Assembly (NCBI GenBank): GCA_031292515.1
Contig: JARLGZ010000066.1
Span: 1-64,000, forward strand
Reading direction: 5' to 3'
Source of the DNA: Puia sp.
GTDB lineage: Bacteria > Bacteroidota > Bacteroidia > Chitinophagales > Chitinophagaceae
Length of the DNA: 64,000 bases
The translations under genes were made by a program, and so were the position numbers. The notes under the pieces were generated by a model that saw nothing but the letters and a program-made list of their open reading frames with translations, searched no databases and was not told the DNA's origin. Below, piece by piece: positions 32,720 through 41,486 of the stretch (the stretch's first letter is position 1; every line of letters starts with the position of its first letter).

Positions 32720-34096
32720 CTAGGGCGCTGGCGTCAACCCTGGGTACCCGGCAACTGTTCCTCCGCAGTTACCGTGGCTGGAGCCGACGACGGATTGTAC
32801 ATTCGCATTGGTCGTCGCTCCCGGAGCTTTTGATGTGGCTGCATTCTGTATCTCGAAAAAGACGGCATTCGGGGTGCCGGCATATTGGCTGGGTGAATTG
32901 ACGGGTAGCGAAGGCATTGTCAAGTATCCCGGATCAACGCTATTAATGGCGTTAACGGCAAAAGTGCTGCCTGTCGACATGCCCGCCGCATAAGGAGTTC
33001 CCACACTGATCTGGATTTGAAAAAGCAGGGTAGCAAACTGGCCCGCGTTTAGACTCAGGGTATAACTGGCATTGTACGCGCTGCCTCCCATGTCCACTAT
33101 TTTAGACGGTGTGGACGGCAAGCCGGCATCGCAGGGGCAGTCCGGAAAGAAACCGATGTATTGAGTGGTAGTCCTATTCCCTGCTGTCTTGGACAATCCC
33201 AGGAAAGTTTGACCGGTGCCTCCGGAAGCATTTGATAGGACGAGGGGGTTGCTGGTCGGAATCGAGGCATAAATCGTCACCGAATAGGTAGCCCCTGTGT
33301 TCGGTAAGAGACTGAAGCAACCCAGGTAGCCGGCGACATTGATAGCAGGTTGTTCGTTTTGAAAGCTGGATGGAAAGACCCCGAGGGATGATCCCGAACC
33401 GTTTGCGGATACATAGGTATTCACGGCCCCCTCTCCGCTATCGAATATTTCCTCCAGATCCAGGAAATAGGCGTCTCCTTCTTCACCCGTAGGAGCGGTG
33501 ATGACGATCTCCGCCAGTTCCTCGCCGGTACCATCGAAATCGCTATCGGTGTTTTTTTGCGCCAATGCCTCGGTAGAAATACTTCTGGAGGCATTCAGTA
33601 CCGTGATTAAACCATTGACCACTGGAGACGAGTAGACAGTATCTCCCCCCAGAGTCGACCGGGTGATGCTGCCATTAAAGCCCATTACCCTGTTTGTCGA
33701 ATCCGAAGTCTGCAGGTTTATCCCGGGTGTGATCCGAAGCCACGCTGCTTTCAAAGGAACCAGCCCTGGTGTAGTTTCTATGGCGATAAATTGCCTCGAA
33801 ACAGGCACGCCGAGGCTTGGGACCCGAAAGAAAAGATTGCCCGTACTGGCTGTATCTAAGATTATCCTGGAAAACTCCAGGCTGTCATAGGCGCCAGGCG
33901 TGAGGCTGTCCTTTAAAAAGGCTTGAATGGGTTTCAGGACGATCGCGGAGATTCCCGCGCCCGCGGAGCCGGAAGGTTCGTTTTGCGGCGTCTTGCTGCA
34001 GGAGAATAGGATCGCCAGCATCGCCACGGCGATCAGGAGCAAGGCTATCCGCCAGGCTTTGATGGAATGGGTCGTTTCGGTTGAATATCTTTTCAT
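32720..34096 (-). CDS. Array lipoprotein 5, predicted inactive
   Basis: 458-aa member; lipobox AMLAILFSCSK. The linker is a variant (NTDSDFDGTGEELAEIVITAP) that is closer to paralog 7 and to a TonB-box-like sequence. C-domain: GQTFLGLSKTAG, DMGGSAYNASYT and a shortened GMSTGSTFAVNAI, so His to Gln, His to Ser and Cys to Gly. A CPC motif (DCPCDAG) stands at the paired-Cys position. Tail GNCGGTVAGYPGLTPAP. Confidence 0.78.
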   Translation of the reverse strand: MKRYSTETTHSIKAWRIALLLIAVAMLAILFSCSKTPQNEPSGSAGAGISAIVLKPIQAFLKDSLTPGAYDSLEFSRIILDTASTGNLFFRVPSLGVPVSRQFIAIETTPGLVPLKAAWLRITPGINLQTSDSTNRVMGFNGSITRSTLGGDTVYSSPVVNGLITVLNASRSISTEALAQKNTDSDFDGTGEELAEIVITAPTGEEGDAYFLDLEEIFDSGEGAVNTYVSANGSGSSLGVFPSSFQNEQPAINVAGYLGCFSLLPNTGATYSVTIYASIPTSNPLVLSNASGGTGQTFLGLSKTAGNRTTTQYIGFFPDCPCDAGLPSTPSKIVDMGGSAYNASYTLSLNAGQFATLLFQIQISVGTPYAAGMSTGSTFAVNAINSVDPGYLTMPSLPVNSPSQYAGTPNAVFFEIQNAATSKAPGATTNANVQSVVGSSHGNCGGTVAGYPGLTPAP

Positions 34097-34193
34097 GTCG
34101 TTGTAATTGGAATGTTTTTAAAAATGAATGCTGCTTTAAAATCTTCCTGCCTCACCGAGACAGGAAGACTCTATCAAACCTCGCGGCTGGATT

Positions 34194-35579
34194 TTAAGGC
34201 GTCAGCCCTGATTGTGTTCCTACGCTTATCGTTCCTCCACAGTTCCCATAGCTTTGGCCCGCGGCGCTCTGTACCGGGGAGGCGGTCGCCCCATCTACGC
34301 CGTCCCATACCAGTTTCGCGATCGCGATATACACTCCGTTGGGAGTAATGCCGGGTGGTGCGATCGGGGTAAGGCTCATATCCGGCACCTCCAGGACACC
34401 GGGCGCCACCAGGTCGAAGACGTCCAGCGCATAAGAGGCGCAGTTATAGTCGTAGAGAGAATAATCCAGATCAGCGTCACTCTCCATTCGGGTCTGGACC
34501 GCGGCAAACTGGTCGGCGGTGACGTTTACCGTATAGCTTGCGTTATAGGGATGTCCTTCGTTATCCACCAGTTTGGAGGTCGTAAAGTTGCCGGTAACGG
34601 CGCACCAACCGCAGGACGCATAAAACCCGATGTATTGAGTGGCCGATTGTCCCCCCGCCGTTTTCGTCAATCCAAGAAAAGTGTGTCCGACGTGCAAGGT
34701 GGATGGGTTGAACATGATATTCGGGTTGCTGGAAGGAATGGCCGAATAAATGGTTACCGAATAAGTTGGATCCTTCCCAGTGAAGGCGTCCAGGCAGGCC
34801 AGGTAGGCCTTGACATTGATTCCGGGTTTCTCGGCCTGCACATCGACCGCATAGACACTTACCGAACTCGACGAACTGCTACCGCCACCGCTGAGGAGCT
34901 GATAGCTCCCCGACCCGCCACCTCCTTCTATGAACACACCTAGGTCGGCATAGAACATCATATTTTCATCATCCTCAAAAGGAGCTTCGATCAGGATATC
35001 GGGTAGTGTTTCCCCCGTGCCGTCGAAATCACTGTCATTCGACTTATCGGCCGCATCGGTGGAAACTGTTTTTGCCGGGTGGAGGACGGTGGCAAAACCG
35101 CTTACGACCGGGGAGGTATAGGCCACGCTACCCTTCAACCAGGTCTTCACGATGGTTCCGTTGAAGCTCCCTGAACTGCGGGTGGACGCCGTGTCCTGGC
35201 CGGTCTGGATGATGCGGATACCGACCGCTTTCAAGGGAATAAAACCCGGCGAAGTCTCTACAAGGAGGAATCGTTTGGAAATCGGATCGCCCAGGCTGGG
35301 AAAACGCAGGTAGAGATTCCCGCTGGCAGCGGTATCGAGCACCCCCTGGGAGAACTGGAGGCTGTCATAGGCAGAAGCCGGGAGACTATCCTGTAAAAAA
35401 TGTTTCACGGAATCCAACTGGCTGGCCTGAATTCCCGGGTAGGATGGACGGGCTACCGCATTCTGCGGTGACTTGTTACACGAAATGGCTGCCGTCAGCA
35501 GCATGATACTCACGAATACGGCGCCCCGTAGGCGAAAACCCCTATGCCTTTTGGGGGTGGATGTTAAAAACTGTCTCAT
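34194..35579 (-). CDS. Array lipoprotein 6, putative catalytic member
   Basis: 461-aa lipoprotein (lipobox LLTAAISC, Cys34). N-domain about 50-120, linker DSDFDGTGETLPDILIEAP (182-200), C-domain about 250-450. Only this member has HVGHTFLGLTK (His299), VDNEGHPYNASYT (His343) and YDYNCASYALDVF (Cys380). A His-first, Cys-second order with a GH motif and an N-C-(x)2-(Y/F)-A helix is what I expect of permuted NlpC/P60-like or papain-like thiol hydrolases. It would act at the cell envelope; the substrate is unknown. A CGWC pair (323-326) is also present. The fold is inferred, not shown. Confidence 0.72.
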   Translation of the reverse strand: MRQFLTSTPKRHRGFRLRGAVFVSIMLLTAAISCNKSPQNAVARPSYPGIQASQLDSVKHFLQDSLPASAYDSLQFSQGVLDTAASGNLYLRFPSLGDPISKRFLLVETSPGFIPLKAVGIRIIQTGQDTASTRSSGSFNGTIVKTWLKGSVAYTSPVVSGFATVLHPAKTVSTDAADKSNDSDFDGTGETLPDILIEAPFEDDENMMFYADLGVFIEGGGGSGSYQLLSGGGSSSSSSVSVYAVDVQAEKPGINVKAYLACLDAFTGKDPTYSVTIYSAIPSSNPNIMFNPSTLHVGHTFLGLTKTAGGQSATQYIGFYASCGWCAVTGNFTTSKLVDNEGHPYNASYTVNVTADQFAAVQTRMESDADLDYSLYDYNCASYALDVFDLVAPGVLEVPDMSLTPIAPPGITPNGVYIAIAKLVWDGVDGATASPVQSAAGQSYGNCGGTISVGTQSGLTP

Positions 35580-35648
35580 GTCTTTTTTTTAAAATGGTTG
35601 AAAAATTTATGGGGAAGGCAGATCCCGGTGCTGATAGTCCGTAGAACA

Positions 35649-37025
35649 TTATTCGGATAGCCCATTTCCGTATTCAGGAGGGGTGCAAGGGCCGTGGCTT
35701 TGGCCTGCCAGCATTTGCGCATTTTGATCCGTATAAATGCTGGTGTTGGCGTTCCCGCTCATTCCCTTGATGGAAGAATAAATGCCGTTCGGCGTTGCTT
35801 CGTCTTCTCCCGGGAGATTCGGGGTAAGCCCCGTGGCCGGCACTCCACTCGAAGTAAAGAGGCCGTACGCCAGGAGAGACTGGTTAAAATCGCTGGCTGT
35901 GTAGTTGTAGCCGCTATAGGAGTTGAGGGCGCCTTGTAAGGCGGTAAAGACGCCTGGACTTATCGTGACCGTAAGTCTTGCATTGTAGGGGGCGCCACTC
36001 ATGTCTACCACTTTGGTCGTCGTTTGCTGGTTGTTTTCCGCACAACTCGCGCAAACCGGTTCAAACCCAAAATACTGGGTGACGGTTTCCCCATACTCTG
36101 TTTTTGATAAACTGAAAAACGTCTCGCCTGTATTCCCATACGGGTCGGTCAATAGGTTGGGGTCACTGGTCGGGATGGATGCAAAAATGCTTATCGCGTA
36201 GGTGGCGTTCAACTCATCAATCAGGTTGAAGCAGGCGAAGTAATTTTTTAACGTAATAGCAGGTAAATCCACCGCACCATTGGAAGGGTTGACCAACAAA
36301 GAAGTGCCCGAACCGTTCGCGGGTGCATAGGTCGTTAGCGACGCGACGCCACCTGTTCCGAGCAGATCCGCTAGATCGATATAAGTGACTTCATCGTCAA
36401 AGACATTGGGAGCCGTAATAATGACCTCGGTGAGTTCTTCTCCCGTTCCGTCAAAATCACTGTCTGTGGATTTACCCGAAACGGCATCCGCTGAAACGGT
36501 CCTGGACTTAGCCAACACCGAGACCACCCCGTTGACCACCGGTGAGGAATAGGCGGTCGATCCATTCAAGGCCAGGCGAGTGACTGTGCCATTAAATCCG
36601 CTGATCGTTCGCGTAGCATTTCCCCCGGATTGAACCGATGCAGTCTGCGCCTGCTCTATCAGGAATTTGGCGGCCTGTAAAGGCAGTATTCCCGGCGTTG
36701 TCAGCACCAGTACAAACCGATGCGCCACCGGGTCTCCGATGCTGGGAATTCGCAGGAATAAGCCGCCTGTGCTGGCGGAATCAACGATCAGGTTTGAAAA
36801 ATCCAGGCTGTCATAAGCCGGTTCGGATAAACTGTCCCTCAGATAGTGTTTCACGGAATCAAGCCGGTTGCCTTGTAAAGTTGGGTACGAGGGACGGGCC
36901 GTCGCATTGGGCTGCGACTTGTTACACGAGATGGCTGCCGTCAGCAGCATGAGACTGAAAAAAAAGAACGCTGTCCAACCGAAGAACTTGCTTGTCCTCC
37001 AGCTTTTCTTTGAGAGATGTTTCAT
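35649..37025 (-). CDS. Array lipoprotein 7, predicted inactive
   Basis: First gene of the array; start set at MKHLSKKSW (37025), not the 37085 track start, to match the family. Lipobox LLTAAISCNK. N-domain: YLRDSLSEPAYDSLDFS, LFLRIPSIGDPVAHRF. Linker DSDFDGTGEELTEVIITAP. C-domain: GETFFSLSKTE, DMSGAPYNARLT and SDFNQSLLAYGLF, so His to Glu, His to Ala and Cys to Gln. A CASC pair is present. The tail is PCTPPEYGNGLSE instead of GNCGG. N-domain residues are closest to paralog 6 (NATARPSYP versus NAVARPSYP). Confidence 0.77.
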   Translation of the reverse strand: MKHLSKKSWRTSKFFGWTAFFFFSLMLLTAAISCNKSQPNATARPSYPTLQGNRLDSVKHYLRDSLSEPAYDSLDFSNLIVDSASTGGLFLRIPSIGDPVAHRFVLVLTTPGILPLQAAKFLIEQAQTASVQSGGNATRTISGFNGTVTRLALNGSTAYSSPVVNGVVSVLAKSRTVSADAVSGKSTDSDFDGTGEELTEVIITAPNVFDDEVTYIDLADLLGTGGVASLTTYAPANGSGTSLLVNPSNGAVDLPAITLKNYFACFNLIDELNATYAISIFASIPTSDPNLLTDPYGNTGETFFSLSKTEYGETVTQYFGFEPVCASCAENNQQTTTKVVDMSGAPYNARLTVTISPGVFTALQGALNSYSGYNYTASDFNQSLLAYGLFTSSGVPATGLTPNLPGEDEATPNGIYSSIKGMSGNANTSIYTDQNAQMLAGQSHGPCTPPEYGNGLSE

Positions 37026-37147
37026 GTTGTTGTATTTTTTAAAATGAAAAAGAAAATGGTTCCCCGGCCCACACCAGGCGGGCATTTTTTGGGGTTTTCG
37101 AATTTTCAGGATGCAACAGCCGTATCAAACGGCTTCGATTTAAGTGT

Positions 37148-37444
37148 TCAGGCGCCGATCACCTTGTTTAACTCCACCCGCATCTCGTTGTCGAGCAGAT
37201 AGGCATGGAGCAACTTGTACAAGTCAAATTTTCCTTCGACAACGGCAGAGGTCAGGTTGAACAGATCGACCAGGACATCTGCAGCCCGTTTTATTTGTAA
37301 GAAGGTGAACTCCTCGGGCCTGTAGCCTCGCACATACCTTTTCCGGGCTTGAAAAACCGGTTTGTCATCCAGGTCCTTGTAGGCAGAAAATTGGCTCAGA
37401 AAATACACCAGCAGTACATGGCGGTCAATTACCTCGTATCCCAT
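37148..37444 (-). CDS. Hypothetical protein, 98 aa
   Basis: A small helical protein (MGYEVIDRHVLLVYFLSQFS, then KRAADVLVDLFNLTSAVVEG and LLHAYLLDNEMRVELNK), soluble and mildly charged. No family recognised. It lies at the 3' end of the minus-strand transfer module, upstream of the lipoprotein array, and is probably an accessory gene of the mobile element. Confidence 0.6.
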   Translation of the reverse strand: MGYEVIDRHVLLVYFLSQFSAYKDLDDKPVFQARKRYVRGYRPEEFTFLQIKRAADVLVDLFNLTSAVVEGKFDLYKLLHAYLLDNEMRVELNKVIGA

Positions 37445-37465
37445 AACCTTTGTTTATGTCATTGT

Positions 37466-37729
37466 TTATCCTAAGAGATCTGTGACCCGGCTGAGCCGCC
37501 CTCTAATGGATCCCTGCGATCGACGTTGAAGCACCCAGCAACGATCCCGGCTATCGGTGTCGAAACATCCTGCACCGATGGCACAAATGCCGCTCTCAAA
37601 ACTTTGGCGGCCTGGTTTTGGCCGGTATTCCTTCTTCCAAAAAAACCGGCGCGTACTTCTTCTCCGCCCGATAAACACTTTTCGGAAGCAATCCCACATG
37701 GGAAGACGTTTCACAAGCCTATAATTCAT
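37466..37729 (-). CDS. Doubtful small ORF, 87 aa
   Basis: It fills the gap between two better genes on the same strand with short spacings. The start (MNYRLVKRLPMWDCFRK) is plausible, but the composition is extreme, with many Arg and Cys, and the end (SIRGRLSRVTDLLG) is uninformative. It could be a decayed gene. Low confidence. Confidence 0.25.
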   Translation of the reverse strand: MNYRLVKRLPMWDCFRKVFIGRRRSTRRFFWKKEYRPKPGRQSFESGICAIGAGCFDTDSRDRCWVLQRRSQGSIRGRLSRVTDLLG

Positions 37730-37732
37730 AAC

Positions 37733-38038
37733 CTACTCTTTTAAGATGAAAACCTGGCTGGGTTTTGCCGGGTTATTGGATGGCTCATACCGGATATACC
37801 CGAACTCATGCAACTGTTTCATACAACGATAGAAATGCTGCGGTCCCGAAATCTTTGCCAGGGGCATCAACAGTTTTGCGCTAACCGTCAGCGGGTTGCT
37901 ATACCCCTCTGCTCTCCACCGGTAGAGGATAGCCATGAAAATGCTGATATGCAGCGGACCAATCCTGGCATCGGTCTTCACCTTCTCCATGAATAAGGTT
38001 AATTCGTTGTTGCTTTCCATCGTTGTTGTTTTATCCAT
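37733..38038 (-). CDS. Winged-helix-like mobile-element protein, 101 aa
   Basis: Residues 15-60 (FMEKVKTDARIGPLHISIFM, YRWRAEGYSNPLTV) and 60-100 (HFYRCMKQLHEFGYIRYEPS) look like the helix-helix-wing arrangement of a small winged-helix DNA-binding protein, with helices followed by a two-strand wing. Proteins with this pattern are frequent in Bacteroidota conjugative elements. It sits 4 bp after the 218-aa gene's stop, in the same operon. Confidence 0.6.
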   Translation of the reverse strand: MDKTTTMESNNELTLFMEKVKTDARIGPLHISIFMAILYRWRAEGYSNPLTVSAKLLMPLAKISGPQHFYRCMKQLHEFGYIRYEPSNNPAKPSQVFILKE

Positions 38039-38041
38039 CTG

Positions 38042-38698
38042 TCAATGGTCGATTCGTATCGATTCCACCGGATAATCTCCTTGCAGGACGGTGTCTTGTG
38101 TCAGCACGCTTGTTTGCAGAGGGCTTGTCGCCCAGCATTCACCGGGCAGTCCCAGGGCATCGATGACCTCTGCGGGTATATTATCGTTCAGGATTTTTTG
38201 TCCTTCCTTCAGCAGTGGCACCACCTTCGTATGAATATCTTTCTTTAAGATCTCAATCCCTTTCTGATGATGACAGAGGATCGCGAGGGGGATCGTATAT
38301 TTCAGACGCAGGTAAGACTTATCCGGAAAACCGAAAAGGATACTGCTGCGCATATGCTTTTCCATTTTAGCCCGGAACTGCAAAAGGTCCTGCTGTGTCT
38401 GGTATTCAAAAATGATCCCGTCAATCATCGTTTCCAGGGACATCGGAATGGTCAGCGGGGTTTTCGCCGGCCACATGGCAGGATAGGTCTTTGGCGGAAG
38501 GGTACTGCACCAGGCATCCGCTTTCTTCATCAGTTCCCGGACAGCATCATTAAAAAAAATATAGTAATGGGGGCCGGCTTGTCCATAGTTGCCCACCTTG
38601 GCGACCTTCACTCCGTCGATCCACAACACAGCCTCAAAGGCGGTGCTCGATCGGCTTAGTCGCTCACTGATCCTGATAGCATTTAATTTGATATTCAT
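38042..38698 (-). CDS. Hypothetical mobile-element protein, 218 aa
   Basis: A soluble protein starting MNIKLNAIRISERLSR, with FEAVLWIDGVKVAKVGNYGQ (beta-rich) followed by helical segments and a C-terminal LQTSVLTQDTVLQGD. Not recognised. It is flanked by the winged-helix-like gene (4 bp) and the PP-loop protein (40 bp) on the same strand, so it belongs to the accessory tail of the transfer operon. Confidence 0.6.
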   Translation of the reverse strand: MNIKLNAIRISERLSRSSTAFEAVLWIDGVKVAKVGNYGQAGPHYYIFFNDAVRELMKKADAWCSTLPPKTYPAMWPAKTPLTIPMSLETMIDGIIFEYQTQQDLLQFRAKMEKHMRSSILFGFPDKSYLRLKYTIPLAILCHHQKGIEILKKDIHTKVVPLLKEGQKILNDNIPAEVIDALGLPGECWATSPLQTSVLTQDTVLQGDYPVESIRIDH

Positions 38699-38738
38699 TT
38701 TAGTAGAATTTTAATTAACCATTTATTGATACTAACTT

Positions 38739-39518
38739 TCAGTCCGTATTGCAGATACAGTCTATATCGGGGTCTTCATAGTCGAACAGGGTAGGCGATC
38801 GTCTGATCAAATCCACTAACTCCCGTATCGAGTATCGTTTATTGAACGTTGATCCTATCATTTCCTCCTGTCGTATCCACCACTCCGCTTTTTCCGGATT
38901 TTCGGTGATCAGGCGTTTCATTTTATTCCGACCTTTTAAAAAACAGAGGTCGCAATTTCCCTGATAATGCTCCAGCCGGAGATCGAAGGGCATTGTTTTC
39001 CAGAAATCCAGCACCATTGGCTTAGTCACCTTCCAGTCTACCATCGGCAGCCAGATCTCCCAACGTTCTTTTTCAGCAATGCCATTTGTTTTCGACCATC
39101 TGGCGGGTTCGTCATAACGAATACCTACCACATTTGTCCAATAGCGAAAACCCAGGTTCAACATGAACCATTTGATCGGCCGTATCTTCAGGTCCTGTGT
39201 ACAGAAGCGCGCAACCACATTGGGCAGATACCCTCTTTTTCGGATCAGCGCCTCAAAAGGTTGTCCTTCACGCGATGCAGTCGCATAATCGACCAATCTG
39301 TATTTCTTTTCGGCATCATACTCCAGCCAGTTCACCACGCCGCCCCAGAGTCGGTCACACCTGTCCACAAAATCAAGGGTCTCCCGTTTTTCTTTTCCGG
39401 TATTGGAGAAGCAGACGATCCGCTGGTCTTCCGGCAGCTCCCGTAGAAGCCGATCCGTCATATAAGCGGAAGACCTGCCCCCGCTGAAGCTAATCATATA
39501 CACCTCTCCGTCTTTCAT
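38739..39518 (-). CDS. PAPS-reductase-like PP-loop protein, 259 aa
   Basis: N-terminal MISFSGGRSSAYMTDRLL is the SGG-x-S/D PP-loop of the PAPS reductase/ATP pyrophosphatase superfamily, which activates substrates with ATP. Later motifs are CFSNTGKEKRETLDF, ARFCTQDLKIRPIKWF and GNCDLCFLKGRNKMKR; the C-x2-C in the last could bind metal or a cluster. Proteins like this occur on phages and plasmids rather than in sulfate assimilation operons. It is followed by two DNA methyltransferase genes upstream on the same strand, so a role in nucleic-acid modification or evasion is possible but unproven. Confidence 0.78.
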   Translation of the reverse strand: MKDGEVYMISFSGGRSSAYMTDRLLRELPEDQRIVCFSNTGKEKRETLDFVDRCDRLWGGVVNWLEYDAEKKYRLVDYATASREGQPFEALIRKRGYLPNVVARFCTQDLKIRPIKWFMLNLGFRYWTNVVGIRYDEPARWSKTNGIAEKERWEIWLPMVDWKVTKPMVLDFWKTMPFDLRLEHYQGNCDLCFLKGRNKMKRLITENPEKAEWWIRQEEMIGSTFNKRYSIRELVDLIRRSPTLFDYEDPDIDCICNTD

Positions 39519-39596
39519 ATTCCACCTATATTACCTGAGCCCATTCATAAATCAATCGTAGTTTCCCTATGGTCGGTCTTCCCCCCTTCTTCCCTT

Positions 39597-40196
39597 TCAC
39601 GGCACCTGGTCGGTGAGACGGCCCACGAGGATCGAAAAGTCGGTTGTCATTCCATAGCGGTCCCAACGGCGACGGGTGTGCGAAGCTTCTTTCGGAAGCC
39701 GTTCCCCGCTGAGAAGTTCCGCTTTGGGCTCCTCGCCGAATAGCCGGTCGATCCGCTCTCGCACTTCCAGGGGTTTGCCCCCCTCTCTCGGGCTTACCGT
39801 CATAACGATTTGACCGACCTCTTTGCCGGAGGGCATCAAGGGTTCCCCTTTGGTAAAAAGCAAGACCGGTTCCGCATTCGAGCGGGTATAGTAACCTGTC
39901 CCGTTTATAAAATGCCCGGTTTGGTTCCGCTTCACCCAGACAAAGGCCACTGTCTTATACTGAAAACCCCATTGTAGCCCGAGCGACAGGGCTTGTGTAA
40001 ACAGCGGGAATCTTGCCCACATGAACAGCACCCCATCCTCCGCTGTAATTTCCCCGGGGGAGACCCGACGCCAAAGGGATTCATCCGGGTGCCGAGATTG
40101 AGCCGGGTCGTCAACCGCCGTATGTCCATCCACCCGGAGGTTATCCCAGGGCGGATCTGCATAGAGGATTTTGTAGGGAGGAAAGTCTTTATCCAT
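39597..40196 (-). CDS. MT-A70-type adenine methyltransferase, 199 aa
   Basis: The catalytic motif IV is YADPPWDN (about 14-21), typical of MT-A70 family N6-adenine methyltransferases. Downstream, FMWARFPLFTQAL and FVWVKRNQTGHFINGTGYYT followed by RSNAEPVLLF match the family's usual order. Length fits a small phage/ICE type enzyme using S-adenosylmethionine. It lies 8 bp from the other methyltransferase gene on the same strand. No restriction endonuclease is next to it, so it may protect the element's own DNA. Confidence 0.85.
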   Translation of the reverse strand: MDKDFPPYKILYADPPWDNLRVDGHTAVDDPAQSRHPDESLWRRVSPGEITAEDGVLFMWARFPLFTQALSLGLQWGFQYKTVAFVWVKRNQTGHFINGTGYYTRSNAEPVLLFTKGEPLMPSGKEVGQIVMTVSPREGGKPLEVRERIDRLFGEEPKAELLSGERLPKEASHTRRRWDRYGMTTDFSILVGRLTDQVP

Positions 40197-40203
40197 TGTT
40201 GAG

Positions 40204-41486
40204 TCATTTAAAAAGTCCCAATTCTTTCTTCAGCCTTTTCTCCGCCATACCCGCGATGGCAGGGTCCTTTTCAAAGGCGATGAAGTGGATGCCCAGTTTC
40301 CGGGCCACCAGGCAAGTCGTTCCGCTCCCCGCGAAGGGCTCCAGCACGATCCTTTCCGGCTCGATGGGGCATATCATTTTTAGCAGGTAATGGATCAGCG
40401 CGGTCGGCTTTACCGTTGGGTGGTCGTTTTCATGTCCCCTGTCTTCCGGATCTGCCTTTGCGACATAAAAGAGCCTCGATGCCCCGCCGCTGTCGCCATA
40501 ACCCGTCACCGGCATACCCGGTCCATACTGGCCATATACTTTTTTTGTTGCCTTTTTGATGCCTACCGGTTTCCCGCTCGTCAACAATCCGCTCTGTGCG
40601 TCGAGCTCAGCGGCCATCCGTTCGTCGAGGATCATGTTAGCCGGGAATCGTCCCACAACCGTCTTATCGCCGTTCGATACCTGTTTAGCGCCTGTTCCAT
40701 ATGCCCCCAATCCTTTGGCCTCGTCACTATCATTGCCTCCTTCCCTGGAGCGCTTGTTCAGGTTCTCACCGGTTTTCAAATCATAGGTCCTCTCCTCGTC
40801 ACCGATCCGGCTGCCATCGATATTGAGTCTCCCGGTACCGTATTTCAAGACATTGGCCGCCACTGTTTTTTCTGACAGGGGCTTTCTTGCCAATGTCCAG
40901 AACTCCGTGGCTGGCTTCAACGCGGTTCCCCAGCCTTCCCATTTCTTCGCATCCGCTGTCTGTGGAGCTGTTTTATCCTGTTGGTCCTGGACAACACCGA
41001 ATTTTGTCTGCCGTTTTTCTTTATACCGCTCACTGGTATAACGTGCTGCATTGGGTCCCGAGGATGTGCCGATGATATCTCTGCTGGCTCCAGCCTGCTG
41101 ATCGATGGCTTTGCTGATATCGAGACTCTTCGGAAATCCCTGTCCATAATGCCAGCAGATTACATCGCGGATGGTAAATTCCGCATCCTCTATGTTCACG
41201 GCCATTCGATGCTGTGTCCGCGTTCCACAGGAAACAAGCATATGGGCTCCCGGCTTCAGAACCCGCAACACTTCTTTCCAGACTTCCACGCGCGGAATGT
41301 CATAATCCCAGGTCTTCCCATGAAGCGAATGCCATAAGGGGGATCGGTCAGACAGGCATCGATACTGTTATCCGGTAGCTCCCGCAGCCCTTCCAGGCAA
41401 TCACAAACATGTATCGTATTCAGATTCATCGTGGCCTTTATAAATTCCGGTAATTCAATAACAGGGCTCCGGTTTCCCATTTTCAC
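40204..41486 (-). pseudogene. N4/N6 DNA methyltransferase, frameshifted
   Basis: Two ORFs in different frames make one ~427-aa site-specific methyltransferase. The first (41486 or 41429 start) has HVCDCLEGLRELPDNSIDAC, then LTDPPYGIRFMG (motif IV). The second has VWKEVLRVLKPGAHMLVSCG, IRDVICWHYGQGFPKSLD and motif I near its end, IVLEPFAGSGTTCLVA, the order of beta-class enzymes. Near 41315 the minus strand reads ATGGGAAGACC where ATGGGAAAGACC would give MGKTWDYDIP; one A is missing. It overlaps the traN stop by 4 bp. A sequencing error or phase variation is possible. Confidence 0.8.

Larger units (their letters stand above)
26103..37025 (-). repeat. Tandem array of eight paralogous lipoprotein genes
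   Basis: Eight consecutive minus-strand genes share a lipoprotein signal, an N-terminal domain (SLSPGAYDSLEFS, GNLFLR-PSLGDPVSRRF, VETTPG-PLKA), a linker with DSDFDGTGE and a TonB-box-like LPDILIEAP, and a C-terminal domain (GYLGCF, ASIPTSDP, TQY-GF, AYNASYT, NG, GNCGG). Gaps are 23-100 bp. Seven are full length; the 3'-most is truncated. Confidence 0.85.

Noticed and set aside
34212-34943. 243-aa plus-strand ORF
   Set aside because: Antisense shadow of array lipoprotein 6; Arg/Gly/Val-rich, no family features.
26103-37085. CRISPR or simple DNA repeat explanation for the repetitive region
   Set aside because: The repetition is at the level of complete paralogous genes with signal peptides, not short spaced repeats.
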